NCBI GenBank assembly: GCA_965222855.1
Contig: CBDCUL010000011.1
Coordinates: 128,093-192,092, forward strand
Length of the DNA stretch: 64,000 bases
Reading direction: 5' to 3'
DNA from: JABABV01 sp965222855
Lineage (GTDB): Bacteria; Bacillota_I; Bacilli_A; Mycoplasmatales; JABABV01
Shown: one piece after another, positions 54,526 to 64,000 of the stretch
Position numbering within the stretch: the stretch's first letter is position 1
Layout: each line of letters begins with the position of its first letter
Program-made: the position numbers and the translations under genes
The notes under the pieces: model-generated
Seen by the model: only the letters and a program-made list of their open reading frames with translations
Database searches by the model: none
Told to the model about the DNA's origin: nothing

Positions 54526-54554
54526 ATTATAATGTTTTATTAAAATCTTGTCAA
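54526..54554 (-). promoter_or_regulatory. tracrRNA promoter, full consensus
   Basis: TTGACA (54554-54549 read on minus), 17-bp spacer, TATAAT (54531-54526 on minus). Both hexamers match consensus fully, the strongest promoter recognised in the window; start near 54519. Confidence 0.88.
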
Positions 54555-54561
54555 TAAAAAT

Positions 54562-57500
54562 TTAATATTTATATTTAATATTTCCAAGTATGTCTAATCT
54601 GACTTTTTGGTTTTCTTTGAAAAATTTGTTAAAATTTTTAGTTTTTAAACCTCCTGTTGCCGAAAATGGTGCATTACCTAAGAAATTAAATTCATTCAAT
54701 AAATCTATCTTGGTTTTTTTATTACTAATTGAAAATTTTAATGGTTTATAAACAATTCCATCCTTATCGTTAAATCCAGAAATATAAAATAAGTCTTCTG
54801 TTTTTCTATTCATAAAAATATCACTATGATTAATTGAAAATTTATATGTTATATTTTTTTCATTCATCTTTTTTTTAAAACTGTTAATATGTTCTTTAAT
54901 ATCATTAATAGGGAAAGTAGTATTTTTAGCATCTATTCTTAATAAATGTATTTTTCCTAAACCAGTATCTTCATAAACGTCTATTCTAGCAAAATTTAAA
55001 GATGTTAAAAATCCTAATTTATTAACATTAATATTGTTGGGATTGTCAATAGGTATAGGTCCTTTATCTATCTTTTTAATTTTTTTAATAGGATTTTTTA
55101 TATTTTTATCATTTTCTCTATTGATATAATTACTATTATCTTTGTTATATTTTTTACAATAAAATAAAAATGGGTTTTTTATTTTATTTTTTTTACCTAA
55201 TTCTTCTATTTCTTCTAAACTAGATTTATATATTTTATTTAATTGATTATAAACCTTTAAATTTTGATGAGTCGGTTGTAACATTAATAATCAGTCTTTG
55301 TTTTTAGGGTTACTTCCAAAATAATTTTTTAACTTTTCAATTTCTTCAGATTTAGTATTATAAATATTTAATTTTGAGACTTTAAATCTTTTTCCATTAA
55401 TCATTATACTACTATAAACTGTTTGAATTGTTAAGGGTATATTTCTTTTAATTTTGGCTTTTCTACTAAATTTTGTTGGAGTACTATCAGATTTAATTGA
55501 ATTACAAAAATTAATACGATATTTCATATTAATGAAATTTTTATTATCATTATCTAAAGTAACAACTTCCCCTGTTTCTTTATTAAATAAAATATCATTA
55601 AAAACTGCAACTTCATTCATTAAAGAATTAATTGTTTTGTTTTGTAAAGCTGCAAATACTATAACAGCAGCATCGATGGCATGATGCTTAAAAAGATCGC
55701 GATTTTTCTTTAAATCATCACTTTTATAAAACTGCAATTTATTACGCATAAACCTAGTCATTTTACCATTTAAGTTTTTTACTTTTGTAGGATATTCTTT
55801 AGTTTTAATGAAATCTTGTAATAAATTCATAATCTTTTTAGTAGTTCATCGTGTATCAACTAAATTTCGATTGATAAACTCTAATTGAGTATCATGTTTA
55901 TTAATATCTTCTTCAAATTTTAAATTATTAATTTTAATATTTAAAGCTTTAAGCTGTTTAGCCTTTTTTTTAGAATCTCTTTTATAATTTTTTTTCAAAA
56001 CATCATAAATTTTATCTACATTATCTTTAAATGCATCCCAAGTTTTAAAACTTGAATTGCCCCCATCTTTAATTCACATAAAAGGTGTTTTATTACTTTT
56101 ACTTTGATTATTTCATTTAGAAGTTAAAACTACGTTATTATTTGAATTATCAAAGCTAATAGATTGAGGTATTATATGATCTATTTCATAATTGTGCTTT
56201 ATAGCATCGATATTGATTGATTTTCCGTCATAAATATCTTTACCCTCTTGCTCTAAATATAAATACAACTTTCTTCTAAGTTTGCCTGAATGATGTCCAG
56301 GAATGCTATTAAGTAATTCTTCTATTTTATCATTTTTCTTTTTGTTTGATGCTTGGAATTTTCTAATGTTTTCTTTTTGTTCTTTATCATTTTTTTCACG
56401 CGCTAATTCAACAACAATATTATTTATATTATTAACACCTCATTGTTTTCAAAGTGCATTAATAACTTTAATTGTTTCTCTAAACGAAACAATTACTGAG
56501 TATGGCATGAAATCAGTATAATAATTTAAAAAGTTATTATCTTTATTTAATGGAATATATTTAATATCCTTATTTTTGATAAATTCATATCTTGGTTCAT
56601 CTATTTCTTTGCCTTTGCGACTTTTTAATTGTTGAAAATTATCTTCACCTGTTAATAAATCATTTTTAAATTCTCTTAGAGCTGCAATTGATAATGAATG
56701 TGTTCCGGATTTTCCAGATCATTTAATTTTAGTTATGAATGATTCTATATCTGATTTTGATTTAAAAAAGTTTTTGTATTTATTTGAGTAAGTTAATTCT
56801 AATTTTGCAATCCTTAAATCTGGACTATCAAAATTGTTCAATACATAAGCCATATCATCTAAAAATTCTGTATTTAAATCTAAAAGTGGATTAAAATCTT
56901 TTTTAATCGCTTTAATCATATATAATGCTTTTACAATTTCTTTATATCCTTCTAATTGAGTGATTTGAAACTTATTTTCAGTATTAATTCTAAATCCTCT
57001 TAATTTATAATGAGGTAAATCTGTTTTATCTATTTTTTTAGTAAAATATTTTATTAACATGTTTTCTGTAATATTAGATATTGTAATATTGTCGTTTTTA
57101 CTAACATTAATTTTGAAAATCATTTTTAATAAATTTTGTTTATCTTCACTAGATAATTTAATTTTTTCTGATTTAGAAAATTTATTATCACTAACTGAAA
57201 AATAAATATTATTTAAATCATTTAATAAATTAAAAAGTTCAGCTGAAAAAGAGTGTTTAGGTGAACGTAACTGATCTGGATAAATAGAACATTTTCCAAT
57301 AGTAGTTTCATATAACTTAGTAATGATATGCTTTTCTACTTCCCCAGTTTTTGTATTTAATTTATTAATAAATTTTTGTTCTACTTTTCCAGTTTTTTCA
57401 TTTAATTGAAATAAACCATATTTAGTAGGACTTTTAATACTTCCGGGACCTTCTCAAAATGCACGTGTTTTTTTTAATAATTCTCAATATTTTTTTTCAA

Positions 57501-58140
57501 ATTCACCATTAAATAATTTATTATTTGCAATAAAAATTAATTCTACTTCATCAATATAATTATGTAAACTGAAATTTCTATTATTAAAATTTTCTTTTTT
57601 TATTTTTTTATTTTGTGTATCAGTTTTAGACGGATCCTCTTCTCAACCTCTATAATAGTAATTTTGTTTTAAAAATTTTAATTGTTCTATACAAGGAATC
57701 GCTTTTTCTTTTCTTTCCATATTTTTAAAATCTTCTTCACTCAAATAAGTAAAACCACGATGTTTTAAAATTTTATAAAGCGCAGTTAATAATTCTATTT
57801 TAGAAACTTCATTATTAATTGCTTCATTTCTTATTGATAAAGTGTCTAAATTCTTAATTTGATCAATAAAATTTTGTTTATTATCTTCAAAATTTCCCAA
57901 ATTATCAATCATTTGTTCTTGAACAGCTAATTTAATAAAACTATCAAGGCGTACTCTTCGACGACTTTTTAATCTTCTAGCAGCTCTACATTTACGTCTC
58001 TCTTGATTATTTTTAGTACTACCAGAATCAAACAAACGAACCCCTTTATCAAGGACCTTAAAGTCTTCATCTAAAACTGCTCAACCAACAGAACCGATTC
58101 CGATATCTAAACCGATATTATATTTTTTGCTATTATCCAT
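54562..58140 (-). CDS. cas9: CRISPR-associated endonuclease Cas9
   Basis: A 1192-aa RNA-guided nuclease. RuvC-I NIGLDIGIGSVGWAV with catalytic Asp12; Arg-rich bridge helix (about residues 50-72, RRKCRAARRLKSRRRVRLD); RuvC-II IVVELARE with Glu578; HNH YEIDHIIPQS with His655, Asn669 and Asn678 at the same spacings as SpCas9; RuvC-III HHAIDAAVIV with His820 and Asp823. About 370 residues follow with the PAM-interacting domain. The frame is open, so the enzyme looks active. Size is near other mycoplasma Cas9 proteins. AGGAG lies 5 bp before the ATG. TGA codons are Trp, showing long residence in code-4 genomes. Confidence 0.97.
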
Positions 58141-58177
58141 ACCTACTCCTTTTTTATAATGATTTGACAATAAAAAT

Positions 58178-58190
58178 ATTATACACTCTT
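58178..58190 (-). promoter_or_regulatory. cas9 promoter -10 overlapping a repeat-like sequence
   Basis: TATAAT on minus at 58178-58183, about 38 bp upstream of the cas9 ATG. The same DNA contains TATACACTCTT on plus (58180-58190), an 11-bp identity with the crRNA repeat and with the tracrRNA anti-repeat region (54477-54487). No good -35 was seen. Confidence 0.5.
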
Positions 58191-58206
58191 TAATGAAAAC
58201 TGCATT

Positions 58207-58236
58207 AAAAAAATAACCAATTAAGGTTATTTTTTT
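58207..58236 (-). terminator. Terminator between the permease gene and cas9
   Basis: AAAAAAATAACC (58207-58218) and GGTTATTTTTTT (58225-58236), loop AATTAA, T tract on either strand. Lies just after the permease stop and separates it from cas9. Confidence 0.75.
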
Positions 58237-58250
58237 AAGCAGATAATTTT

Positions 58251-59768
58251 TTATTTATTTATTTTGATTTTTTTCTTAGAAGTTTTTCTATTAGGAATAA
58301 CAAATCCTAATAAAGTAATTACAACAATGAAAATTAAAATATAAATTAAAATTTTATTATCGTGATTAATAGCTGTATCTTTTACGACTCAGCCTTTTTT
58401 ACAAGTTTGCACAATATCATAAATTGGGACAGTTAGAAAAAAGAAAATTGAAATGATTGCTGTTGGAATAAAATATCATTGTTTTCTGACAGCAACTTTT
58501 TTAGTAATTCGATTTATCAATGTATAAATAAAAATTACTGAAATTAAAATTAAGACAATAACTGTTTGTCAATTAGATAAAAAGTTAATGATTGCTCCGA
58601 AACCTTTTGTTGGATCTGATTTGTTATACACAAAAGCACCAATTAAAGCTGATACAACTAAATAGATTAATGATAATCCTAAAGCATAAACACTAGCCCC
58701 TCAAGCAGCACCAGATTTAGACTCTTTTGCTAATAGTTTAGCAAAAGGTAATTTAAAACGTTGACTACAAGTACGTAATAAACGAGTTCCAACAATCGTA
58801 TAACCATTAAGTCCAACTAATGTAGCAATAATAACAGTATAATCAATGAACTTAGCAAATCATGGTGCAAAAGTATAATGTGCAAACGTTTCAGCAGTTC
58901 CACCACCACTAGCAATATTGTGTCCGTTAGAATTACTAATTCCAAAAATTGAAATTGATATTAAAGCATAGAAGACAACTGTAAATAAAATTCCAATTAA
59001 AATTGCTTTCGCTAAATTTTTATCAGGATTCTTAATATCTTTTTTAACATTAGCAACATAATAGAAGCCATCAAACGCAAAGAACACTCCCGGTAATGCT
59101 AATAGCATTCCCGAAAAACCATTACTATGCAATGTTGTACCACCATTATTAATTGGGTCAAAAATATGACTTGCTGATTTTGAAAATATTCCAAACAAAA
59201 TAATCATAATCAACGGAATTAACTTAAAGATCGTTAAAGCAACTTGAAAAATTTGTCCTGGTTTATTGAATAAACCATTAATTAACAAGAAGTAAGTTAG
59301 ATAAAAGGCAGATAATAAAAGTAGAAAATATCACTTTGGATGGGTAACATCAAATGCTTGAAATGTAAAACTAGCTGCAAAGAAAGCTAGTGTTGTATAA
59401 ATTGCACAAACATAGATTATTAAGAAAAATCAAGCAAACAAGTTCCCCATTTTTTTACCGACTATTTTATCAGCTCAACCAACAATTCCTTGATTACTGG
59501 CTTTTTTTTCAACTGAAATTACTTCCATAAAAGCTAACGCAGCACAAGTGATTCCTACACCACCAACTAATCAAGCAATCAATGTTCAAGTAACTGATTG
59601 TGTTTCAGCAACTACCCCTGCATTTTTTAGAAAGATCCCCCCACCAATAATAATTCCTACTACTAACGAAATTGCCGTTAATAATCCATAATTTTTTGAT
59701 TTATTTTTCGACATTGAAATTCCACCACTAGTATTAGTAGTAATTTCAATTTTCTCATTCTTTTCCAT
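58251..59768 (-). CDS. APC-family amino acid permease
   Basis: A 505-aa transporter, about 12 helices. After a polar N-terminal 25 residues TM1 reads LVVGIIIGGGIFLKNAGVV; LPGVFFAFDGFYYVANVKKD marks TM6. C-terminus is basic (KTSKKKIKINK). Close paralogue of the next gene upstream, 29 bp away; likely one operon and a tandem duplication. TGA-Trp codons. Confidence 0.92.
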
Positions 59769-59797
59769 AAATTTAATAACCTCTTTTTTTATTTATT

Positions 59798-61345
59798 TTA
59801 TTTTTTTATTATTTCTTTATTGTTTATTTCTTTATGTTTATCACTATTTTTTAGAAATAATCCAAAAACCATGATAATTAAAAATCCAAATAAAACATAC
59901 ATTAATATTTGATCTTCATGTTGTTGTTTGGGTCCTCAAGCTAAATATGCTGTTTGAATTATATTTGAACCTAAGACGATTACAAAGAATAAAATTGCAA
60001 TGATTGATGTAGGAATGAAGTATCATTTCTTATCAACTTCAACACGTCGTTTGAAACGATTTAATATTCCAAATCCTAAGATAATTGCGATTAAAAATAA
60101 TTCAATAATTGTTTCTCAATTTGATAAAAAGTCAATAATTTTAATGAAGCCATTAACTTGTGTCATTTTATAATTACTATCATGCGTATTATTAGCGGCA
60201 CTATAGGCAAACCCTAAAAATAAAGCAATTAATAAAACCCCTATACCAAATATATACCCGAAAATACCAGCACCTAATGGGGCATTATGACGTGATTCTT
60301 TTTGGACAATTTTATCAAATTTAAATCTAAAACGAGCACTACAACTTTTAATAATTCGTGCGCCAACAACTGTATAACCGTTAAGTCCAACTAATGTCGC
60401 AATAATTACTGTACAGTCTAGAAACTTACTAAACCACGGAATGAATGCTAAGCGTGAGAAATGATTAACTCCTCCGGCTCCAGATGCGATATCACGATTT
60501 CCGGCACCACCCATACTAAAGACGGCAACTGAAAATAAAGCATAAAATAATGCTGCAAAAATAATCCCAATTAAAATTGCTTTCGGTAATGTTTTTTTAG
60601 GATTTTTCATTTCACTTCTAGTATTAGCAACATAATAGAAGCCATCAAAAGCAAACAAGATTGCTGGTAGAGCAAACAAAATCCCTACTATACTACCAGT
60701 TTCTTTAACTCCATGTTCATAAACTGGGTCAAAAATATGACTTGATGATTTAGCAAATATTCCAAATAGAATAATCATTGCTAAAGGAATTAATTTAAAA
60801 ATTGTTAAAAACAATTGAAAAATTCGTCCATGTTTATTTGAAAATGAGTTAGCAAAAATAAAATAACTAAAGAATAAAATTGATAGTCCAAATTGAAATA
60901 ATCAACTATCTTGGCCATAATTTACTAATTGGGCCGTAAACGTCGCAGCGTAAGCAGCCAGCGTTGCATAAATTATTGGCATATAGATAATCATAAAAAA
61001 TCAAGCTACAACATTAGCAAACTTTTTATTAACAATACTATTTGACCAACTAATAATGCCATCTTTATTGTCTTTATGTTTAGCAGACATAATTTCTACT
61101 AAAGCAAGCGCAGCACATAGAATTCCAATTCCACCAATGATTCACGAAATCAGTGATAATCCAACTGAGTGCGTTTGTTTAATAACATCAGCATTTTTTA
61201 GAAATATTCCACTACCGATCATAATTCCGACAACTAAAGAAATTGCAGTAGGTAGACCATATTTCTCTTTGGCACCCTTATTCTTAATTGCTACTTCGTC
61301 GCTTGTCGGGGTCGCAATTTCTTCTATTTTTTGGTTTGATTTCAT
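59798..61345 (-). CDS. APC-family amino acid permease
   Basis: A 515-aa paralogue of the neighbour downstream, sharing SLVVGIMIGSGIFLKNAD in TM1, FAFDGFYYVANTRSEMKNP in TM6 and IIATLVGLNGYTVVGAR in TM8. AAGGAG 8 bp before the ATG at 61343-61345. The two probably arose by tandem duplication and may differ in substrate. Confidence 0.92.
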
Positions 61346-61388
61346 ATTAGTTCTCCTTCAAATATTGTATAACTATCTCTTTTTACAT

Positions 61389-61418
61389 AAAAAACCAATA
61401 ATTGAGTATTGGTTTTTT
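61389..61418 (-). terminator. Terminator after the large permease gene
   Basis: AAAAAACCAATA (61389-61400) and TATTGGTTTTTT (61407-61418), loop ATTGAG, T run outside. It lies 37 bp beyond the stop codon of the gene at 61455. Confidence 0.75.
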
Positions 61419-61454
61419 TAGTATTTAAATTTTTAATTAAAAAATATTATCTAA

Positions 61455-63227
61455 TTATTCGTCTAATAATGAATGTTTAGCACGAGACTTATATTCAATA
61501 TCTGGTTCTGAATTATGGATAATTTTTTTAATTTTTGAAGCTGTTTCTTGATATTGTTTTTCATAACCTAAGTTAACATGTTTAGATCTATTAATATATG
61601 AATCTAAATAGTTTTCAATTTCACGAGAAATTGTTGCTCAATCATCAGTCATTTGAAATTCATCATCAAGTTTTTGTTGTAATTCTGGATCTGTTTTCAT
61701 ACGATTGTGATATTTTGGTAAGTAATAGAATACATAAATTGCAATTGCAGCAACGATAATTACAATAAAGAATATTAATTCGATAAAGTAAGTTGCAGCT
61801 TGCTTATCTTTATATGCTCCTAATCCTGCCAATGTACCATGGATTCCGTTAAAAATACTAATAAAGAATTCAACAATTTGTCAAAATAGAAATGCTAATA
61901 GCAACATTCAAAAACCTAGTTCAAAAGCATTATGTTTCATTTTTTTAGCAAATGCTAATTTAATACAAATAAATACAATAGTTGAATATAACATCATTTC
62001 AATAATTCCAACTTGCGCAGTTATCGCAGCGTAACCAAATGGTGACTTATGTTTTGAACCAAGTCATTCCACAGCATCTGGTAATAATAACCAAACACAA
62101 GCAAATACAGCTGTTAAAATTAAGTTGAAAACATTAGCTTTACGAGCAATATTATCTGCATCTAAAACAGATAATGATTCTGGAATAAATCCTTCACGTG
62201 ATTGTGGTTCTAAAATAGCACCACTAAATAAAGCATTTTGCATTCCTGCTTGTAATTTAAGAGATATTGTACAAACAAGCATAATTATTGTTCCGACATA
62301 TCCAATTCATTTAGTATGTCATAGTGTTCCTAAAATATTAAAAGTTTGAATGTTTGGATTTTTTGAGAATTGAGTATCAAAACTTCCCATAAATATTGTT
62401 GTTACAAATAAATAGAATGTTGTTGAAATTAACATAACTCAAATAATTGAACGAGCAATATTTTTTTCTGGTTTCTCAACATTTTTACCAACTGTTATGT
62501 AAGTTTCAAATCCTCCGTAGAAGAAGAATGTTGAAGCGAACGCTCCGGCAAACAACGTTGTTGATAAGTGGGAGTGATGTTTAGCCAATTCGACAAAGTT
62601 ATTTGGACCTTGTGAAAATTGATTAATGAAGAATAATGCTGAAACAGCAGCAATCAAAAATAATGTTGATGCTCACTTTAGCACAACTGTTCATTTAACC
62701 ATTTTTTTAAATAAACGTAATCCTAAGAAAATAACCATTGACGCAACCATATAAACACAAATCCCAAAAGCATCTAACATTAAATGCGATCAAGGATATA
62801 ATTGCGATACCATATGACCATTAACCATTACTTTGTGACCAACGTATAAAAAACTAGTTGAATCAACAAAGTTAATACGGACCATTGAAGTAATTTGTGA
62901 AACTACGATAATTGGCATACTCATATATTGTAAAAATGAGATAGCTCAACCCATAAATTTCCCTAATTGTGTTCTTGTATATATATAAGCGGCTCCATTA
63001 TCAGCATTATGGATTTTACTTAACTTAGCAAAACACATTGCACAACCAGTAGCTACTAAACCACCAAGTGCCATAATTCATAATAAATTGATTCCTATTC
63101 CTGTTGGGTTTCCTGAAGCGTCTTTACCTCAAAGTAATGTGGCAAACACAGCTGTAAAAGTTATTCCGACCATATAATTAAATCCGTACCAGATCAATTC
63201 TTTTAGTGTAAATTTTTTCGAACTCAT
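61455..63227 (-). CDS. APC-superfamily amino acid/polyamine permease, long form
   Basis: A 590-aa permease of a different APC branch from the three others. It begins MSSKKFTLKELIWYGFNYMV, and TM1 is followed by MALGGLVATGCAMCFAKLS. TM6 contains FFYGGFETYITVGKNVEKP and the C-terminal 70 residues are a hydrophilic cytoplasmic tail (EIENYLDSYINRSKH region) ending HSLLDE. Glutamate:GABA-antiporter-like and other APC members share this plan; substrate unknown. Lies just downstream of the M17 aminopeptidase. Confidence 0.9.
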
Positions 63228-63281
63228 AAAAGTCTCCTTTTTCTAAATTGATTAAATTTGGTTTTTTCGTTTTTTACAATC

Positions 63282-64000
63282 TTATATAAACTTATTTACA
63301 AATAATTCAGTTAAAGTTTTAACCATAATTCCTGTACCACGCTCATTACGAGTAGCAGTTCCAGCAATATCTAAATGTAAATAAGGTAAATTTTCAGTAA
63401 AGAGATTTAAGAATGAAGCAGCAACTGCTGACCCACCATGATTTTTAAAGTTATGGTTAGTCACGTCTGCCATTTGAGAATGTTTTAAGTCCTCTTTAAA
63501 TGCTATATTAAATGGTAATCTTCAAGCTTGTTCATGACTTAATAAAGTCGATTGATGTAATTGATTAAACAATTCATCACACGTAGAAAATGCACCGGTG
63601 ATTTCTTTACCTAGAGCTGTAATAATTGCTCCTGTTAAAGTAGATACCGTAATAATTTTTGTTGCTTTAGTATTTCTAATACCATAAGTGATTCCATCAG
63701 CCATTACTAAACGACCTTCGGCATCCGTATTATTAATTTCAACACTTAAACCATTGTAAGATTTTACAATCGCATCTGGTGCTGTTGCATTAGGACCAAT
63801 TTTATTGTCTGTAATACATAATATTCCAACAACATTAACCTTTGGTTTAAAGGTTGCGATGTTGCGCATTACTCCAGCAGTTACTGCTGCTCCAGACATA
63901 TCAAATTTCATTAAACGCATTAAACGTGGTTGTTTAAGCGAATATCCTCCGGTATCAAATGTAATACCTTTACCAACTAAAGCAGTTTTTTCTGAAGATT
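63282..64000 (-). CDS. pepA: Leucyl aminopeptidase (M17), C-terminal part
   Basis: C-terminal metal-binding catalytic domain of a cytosol aminopeptidase; the N-terminal part lies beyond the window. VGKGITFDTGGYSLK, then MKFDMSGAAVTAGV and the M17 signature NNTDAEGRLVMADGI carry the two-metal site; LHLDIAGTATRNERGTG is the terminal motif. Removes N-terminal residues from peptides and so feeds amino acids to metabolism, consistent with the permeases downstream. Confidence 0.96.

Overview
The window comes from a wall-less bacterium of the class Mollicutes. Nearly every long reading frame contains in-frame TGA codons that must be read as Trp (genetic code 4), for example RluA-family NRIDKWSQG and RlmH-adjacent DnaB. 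The DNA is very A+T-rich, genes are tightly packed with overlapping ends, and Shine-Dalgarno sequences of the AAGGAG type precede many starts. The genus cannot be named safely from sequence alone. The presence of ParA/ParB, RpoE delta, IspF, FolC with two ECF S components, KtrAB, GdpP and a complete type II-A CRISPR system narrows it, but no 16S gene is in view.

Layout. 1-4.2 kb: end of pyrG, folate genes (ECF S component, folC, second ECF S component) and ung. 4.2-21 kb: a long minus-strand housekeeping block (rlmH, dnaB, rplI, gdpP, rpsR-ssb-rpsF, rpoE, argS, ywiB, HD hydrolase, gltX, ispF, ychF, parB, parA, mnmG). Its order recalls the origin-proximal cluster of Bacillus subtilis (gidA-soj-spo0J-yyaF-rpsF-ssbA-rpsR-yybT-rplI-dnaC), so the replication origin was probably once upstream of mnmG. 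21-29.5 kb: an ABC-2 transporter, metG, a superoxide-reductase-like protein, and the divergent ktrB/ktrA potassium system. 28-37 kb: a long operon of two glycosyltransferases, DUF2304, ligA, gatCAB and a YihY-like membrane protein, opposite a small S1-domain protein. 37-48 kb: a large membrane protein, an RluA-type synthase, a CAAX protease, nicotinamidase, cardiolipin synthase, tRNA-Ser, an APC permease and uvrA. 48.4-58.1 kb: the CRISPR locus. 58-64 kb: three more APC permeases and an M17 aminopeptidase, suggesting use of peptides and amino acids.

The CRISPR locus is type II-A and looks complete. On the minus strand the order is cas9 (1192 aa, all catalytic residues visible), tracrRNA with a textbook TTGACA-17-TATAAT promoter and a terminator, cas1, cas2, csn2, a leader-end ATTTGAG motif that sits only 9 bp from the csn2 stop codon, then about 59 intact 36-bp repeats with roughly 30-bp spacers, two decayed repeats at the far (trailer) end and a terminator. 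Several spacers are duplicated in blocks. One spacer (49927-49956) matches the chromosomal gltX gene of this same window over 30 of 30 bases, a self-targeting spacer against an essential gene. The cas9 promoter carries an 11-bp piece of the repeat/anti-repeat sequence, which suggests feedback or a shared origin.

Four genes (gdpP, metG, gatA, gatB) each contain one frameshift that would be repaired by removing a single base from a homopolymer. Three of them are normally essential, so systematic homopolymer over-calling in the assembly is the simplest explanation, with transcriptional slippage as an alternative. No transposase, integrase or prophage gene was seen.
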